This document shows positions 61,882 through 64,000 of a DNA stretch of 64,000 nt, piece after piece; position 1 is the first letter of the stretch; the number at the start of each line of letters is the position of its first letter. Location of the stretch: assembly GCA_016490735.1 (NCBI GenBank), contig JAEMWC010000615.1, positions 264,501 through 328,500 of the forward strand, read 5' to 3'. The DNA comes from Pachyseris speciosa (taxonomy: Eukaryota > Cnidaria > Anthozoa > Scleractinia > Pachyseridae). Made by a program: the position numbers and the translations under genes. The notes below the pieces were generated by a model, which made no database searches, was not told the DNA's origin, and was given only the letters and a program-made list of their open reading frames with translations.

Positions 61882-62417
61882 ACTGAACACTTTTCTAAAC
61901 GCCGAGATAAGTTGTTTTTGGCATATCTACTACTAAGAAAGCTTGTCGCGCTTCCTCGTTAAAGTAAAAACCAACAGCAGTCATTGATTAAGCAAAATGC
62001 TTGCCATTCATTGAACTGAACTGCCACAGAACTATAATGATGTTTCTCTTACAAATTAAAGTGTGAGTTTAATGAATGTAATATATTATGTACTCTCTAA
62101 AGACAAGCGCTGGACTCAAATTTTATTAGCCAAAATAAACTGTAACCAAGCCTTAAACGAGATCATTTTTGACTGAAAAAATACTTCGTTATAGTGTTCT
62201 GAGCCTTTCTGTGTCCGGGCTGACTGCTGGCGGGTCTCTTTCACTTCCTAGTGGAACTCTCTCTCTGAGCATTGCTTCTGATAGTGCGCAGTCGTCGTTT
62301 TCGCGGAACTGTCTACAGTGGCCACTCGTAATCGGCACGGGGGTAATGAACATTGCTTCTTCGTCACTGTTCTTTTCAGCTTCAGGGGAAGCTGGCGAAG
62401 CTTCCTCTAGGGTACCT
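61882..62417 (-). other. Interval with a possible exon on the - strand
   Basis: The - strand frame at 62189-62434 reads GTLEEASPASPEAEKNSDEE and ITSGHCRQFRENDDCALSE, which has coding look. It begins next to the tandem array, where a splice acceptor-like ACGCAAG/GTACC lies. Not recognised. Confidence 0.3.
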
Positions 62418-63350
62418 TGCGTGGTTAAAATCACAGATTTTGGTGGTTATCTCAATAACACACCAATTTGGTGTTTTTGGCCTGGGATCCACTCAAAATC
62501 ATCGCTATATATCATTTCTTGATGCATTTTAGCCATAAACAAGCGCAGAAATAAATTTCAATTTTTTCCATTTTTTGACCCAAAACCATAGGCTTACCCC
62601 TTAAGAAAATTGCCAAAAACTTGAAATCCTAATAAATAAACTTCTTGGCCTTGTACTCACTATAGATCATTGCTAACTATCATTTCTTCATCAGTTCTAA
62701 CCAGAGACAAACCAAAACAGAAAAAAACTTTAAAAGGTAGTCCAATTTGGACCAAAATCCAAATATTTTTGAGTAGTTTTTGGGACAAAAATGTACCGTG
62801 GTTAAAATCACAGATTTTGGTGGATATTTCAATAACACACCAATTTGGTGTCTTTGGCCTCGGATCCACTCAAAATCATCGCTATATATCATTTCTTGAT
62901 GCATTTTAGACATAAAAGAGCGCAGAAAAAAATTTCAATTTTTCCATTTTTTGACTAAAAACCATAGGCGTACCCCTTAAGAAAATGGCCAAAAACTCGA
63001 GATCCTCATAAATGGTCTTCCTAGACTTGTACCCACTCTACATCATTGCTAACTATCATTTCTTCATCCGTTGTTACCAGACACAAACCAAAACAGAAAA
63101 ATCTTTTAAAGGTTGTCCAATTTTGACACAAATCAAAACATTTTTGAGTAGTTTTGGGGGCAAAAACGTAGCGTGGTTAAAATCACAGATTTTGGTGGTT
63201 ATCTCAATAACACACCAATTTGGTGTTTTTGGCCTGGGATCCACTCAAAATCATCGCTATATATCATTTCTTGATGCATTTTAGCCATAAACAAGCGCAG
63301 AAATAAATTTCAATTTTTTTCCATTTTTCGACCCAAAACCATAGGGTTAT
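62418..63350. repeat. Tandem array, about 375-bp unit, two and a half copies
   Basis: The landmark CGTGGTTAAAATCACAG recurs near 62,420, 62,799 and 63,172. Units contain TCATCGCTATATATCATTTC and CCAAAACAGAAAAA. The short ORFs found in each unit are repeat-borne and not genes. Confidence 0.9.
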
Positions 63351-63489
63351 AGGTAAACTGAAGAAGTGTTGATTTGAGATAAGAAATTGTACCACAATAA
63401 ACCTTTGAGAATTGCTAACGAGAGGCAAACTATTTGCAGTGACTTGTTTGTTTAGCTGCTTTCTATATCTCATTGTGATTTATTCAATT

Positions 63490-64000
63490 CTTCATTCTGA
63501 ACTGTAGAAGATTCTATAACAATGGAAATAGAATACATTAACATATGAGATATTTCCAGTTTTAACTAGAAGTTAAATAATGAAAACATCTCTGTTCTCC
63601 GTGATATCCGTCAAATCTGCCCAAAATAGAGATTTCTTACAAGAGGTTGAACTTCCAGTTTGATGTGGAAGCTCGACTGTGGTCATTTTTTTCTTAAACA
63701 CGGCGGTTATCACGGATTTGATGGTAACCAGTCAGTAAAGATTTATTTAATACTTCTTTTTGAATCTGTAAATATTTTTATAACAATGGAAATAGAATAT
63801 ATTTTTATTTTAGATATTTACAGTATTAACTAGTGGAATTAAATTAATAGAACATCTCTGTTCTCCGTGATATCCGTCAAATCTGCCCAATATAGAGAAT
63901 TCTTACAAGAGGTTGAACTTCCAGTTTGATGTGGAAGCTCGACTGTTGTTATTTTTTTCTTAAACACGGTGGTTATCGCGGATTTGATGGTAACCAGTCA
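63490..64000. repeat. Tandem array, about 265-bp unit, cut by the window end
   Basis: ATAACAATGGAAATAGAATA recurs at 63516 and 63780, and GTGATATCCGTCAAATCTGC at 63601 and 63867. The second copy reaches the end of the window, so the array probably continues. Confidence 0.88.

Noticed and set aside
62418..64000. CRISPR array
   Set aside because: The repeats are 265-375 bp tandem satellites without short repeats and spacers, and the genome context is animal.
1..64000. Bacterial or free viral genome
   Set aside because: LINEs, Penelope elements, MITEs and satellites surround all viral-type genes, so they are integrated copies in an animal genome.

Overview
The window looks like animal nuclear DNA, most probably from a cnidarian (coral or sea anemone). 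It is AT-rich, has no long host gene, and is packed with nested mobile elements: Polinton/Maverick-like endogenous viral elements, L1 and CR1/L2-type LINEs, Penelope-like elements with hammerhead ribozymes, a Crypton-type recombinase, MITE-like foldbacks and satellites. The taxonomic guess rests on my recollection of protein families common in coral genomes, not on a search.

Layout. 1-5.7 kb: a Penelope-type 3' end with a hammerhead-like fold, copy A of a dispersed repeat split by two TIR elements, and a 254-bp tandem dimer carrying two perfect hammerhead ribozymes (a retrozyme-like unit). 5.7-22.4 kb: a foldback element, then Polinton-like element 1 (structural genes, A32-type packaging ATPase, capsid-like protein, small membrane proteins, retroviral-type integrase). 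Nearly all its genes are broken and no DNA polymerase is visible. Element 1 is itself interrupted at 9,137-13,811 by a 4.7-kb transposon with about 415-bp terminal inverted repeats, a 7-bp target duplication, an integrase-like transposase and a HECT-domain protein. 22.4-33.6 kb: a possible host exon, MITEs, a CR1/L2-type reverse transcriptase, a Penelope 3' end with an apparently intact hammerhead, a 2.6-kb near-palindrome, and copy B of the dispersed repeat. 33.6-45.6 kb: two L1 copies, one invaded by an almost intact CR1/L2 LINE whose long ORF has one TAG. 47.3-59.1 kb: Polinton-like element 2, a different lineage (protein-primed DNA polymerase, integrase, fibre-like and collagen-like proteins, packaging ATPase, capsid-like proteins), with a Penelope-like element inserted in the polymerase and a LINE fragment near its right end. 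59.3-61.9 kb: an array of GGAAC/GTTCC palindromes upstream of a Crypton-type recombinase with one frameshift. 62.4-64.0 kb: two tandem-repeat arrays.

How the parts work together. Each Polinton-like element would have been a self-contained module: the integrase inserts the element, the polymerase (element 2 only) copies it, and the ATPase and capsid-like proteins suggest particle formation. Element 1 has an exact 11-base hairpin-like motif (GTCTGAAAGAC) just upstream of several start codons, a candidate element-specific expression signal. Element 2 encodes a collagen-stalk fibre, expected on a particle surface. The retrozyme dimer and the ribozyme-bearing Penelope elements share a self-cleaving RNA strategy.

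Limits. Many frameshifts fall in homopolymer runs, so some genes called broken may only carry assembly errors; others have real internal stops or insertions. Family names come from recognised motifs and remembered homologues, with no database search.
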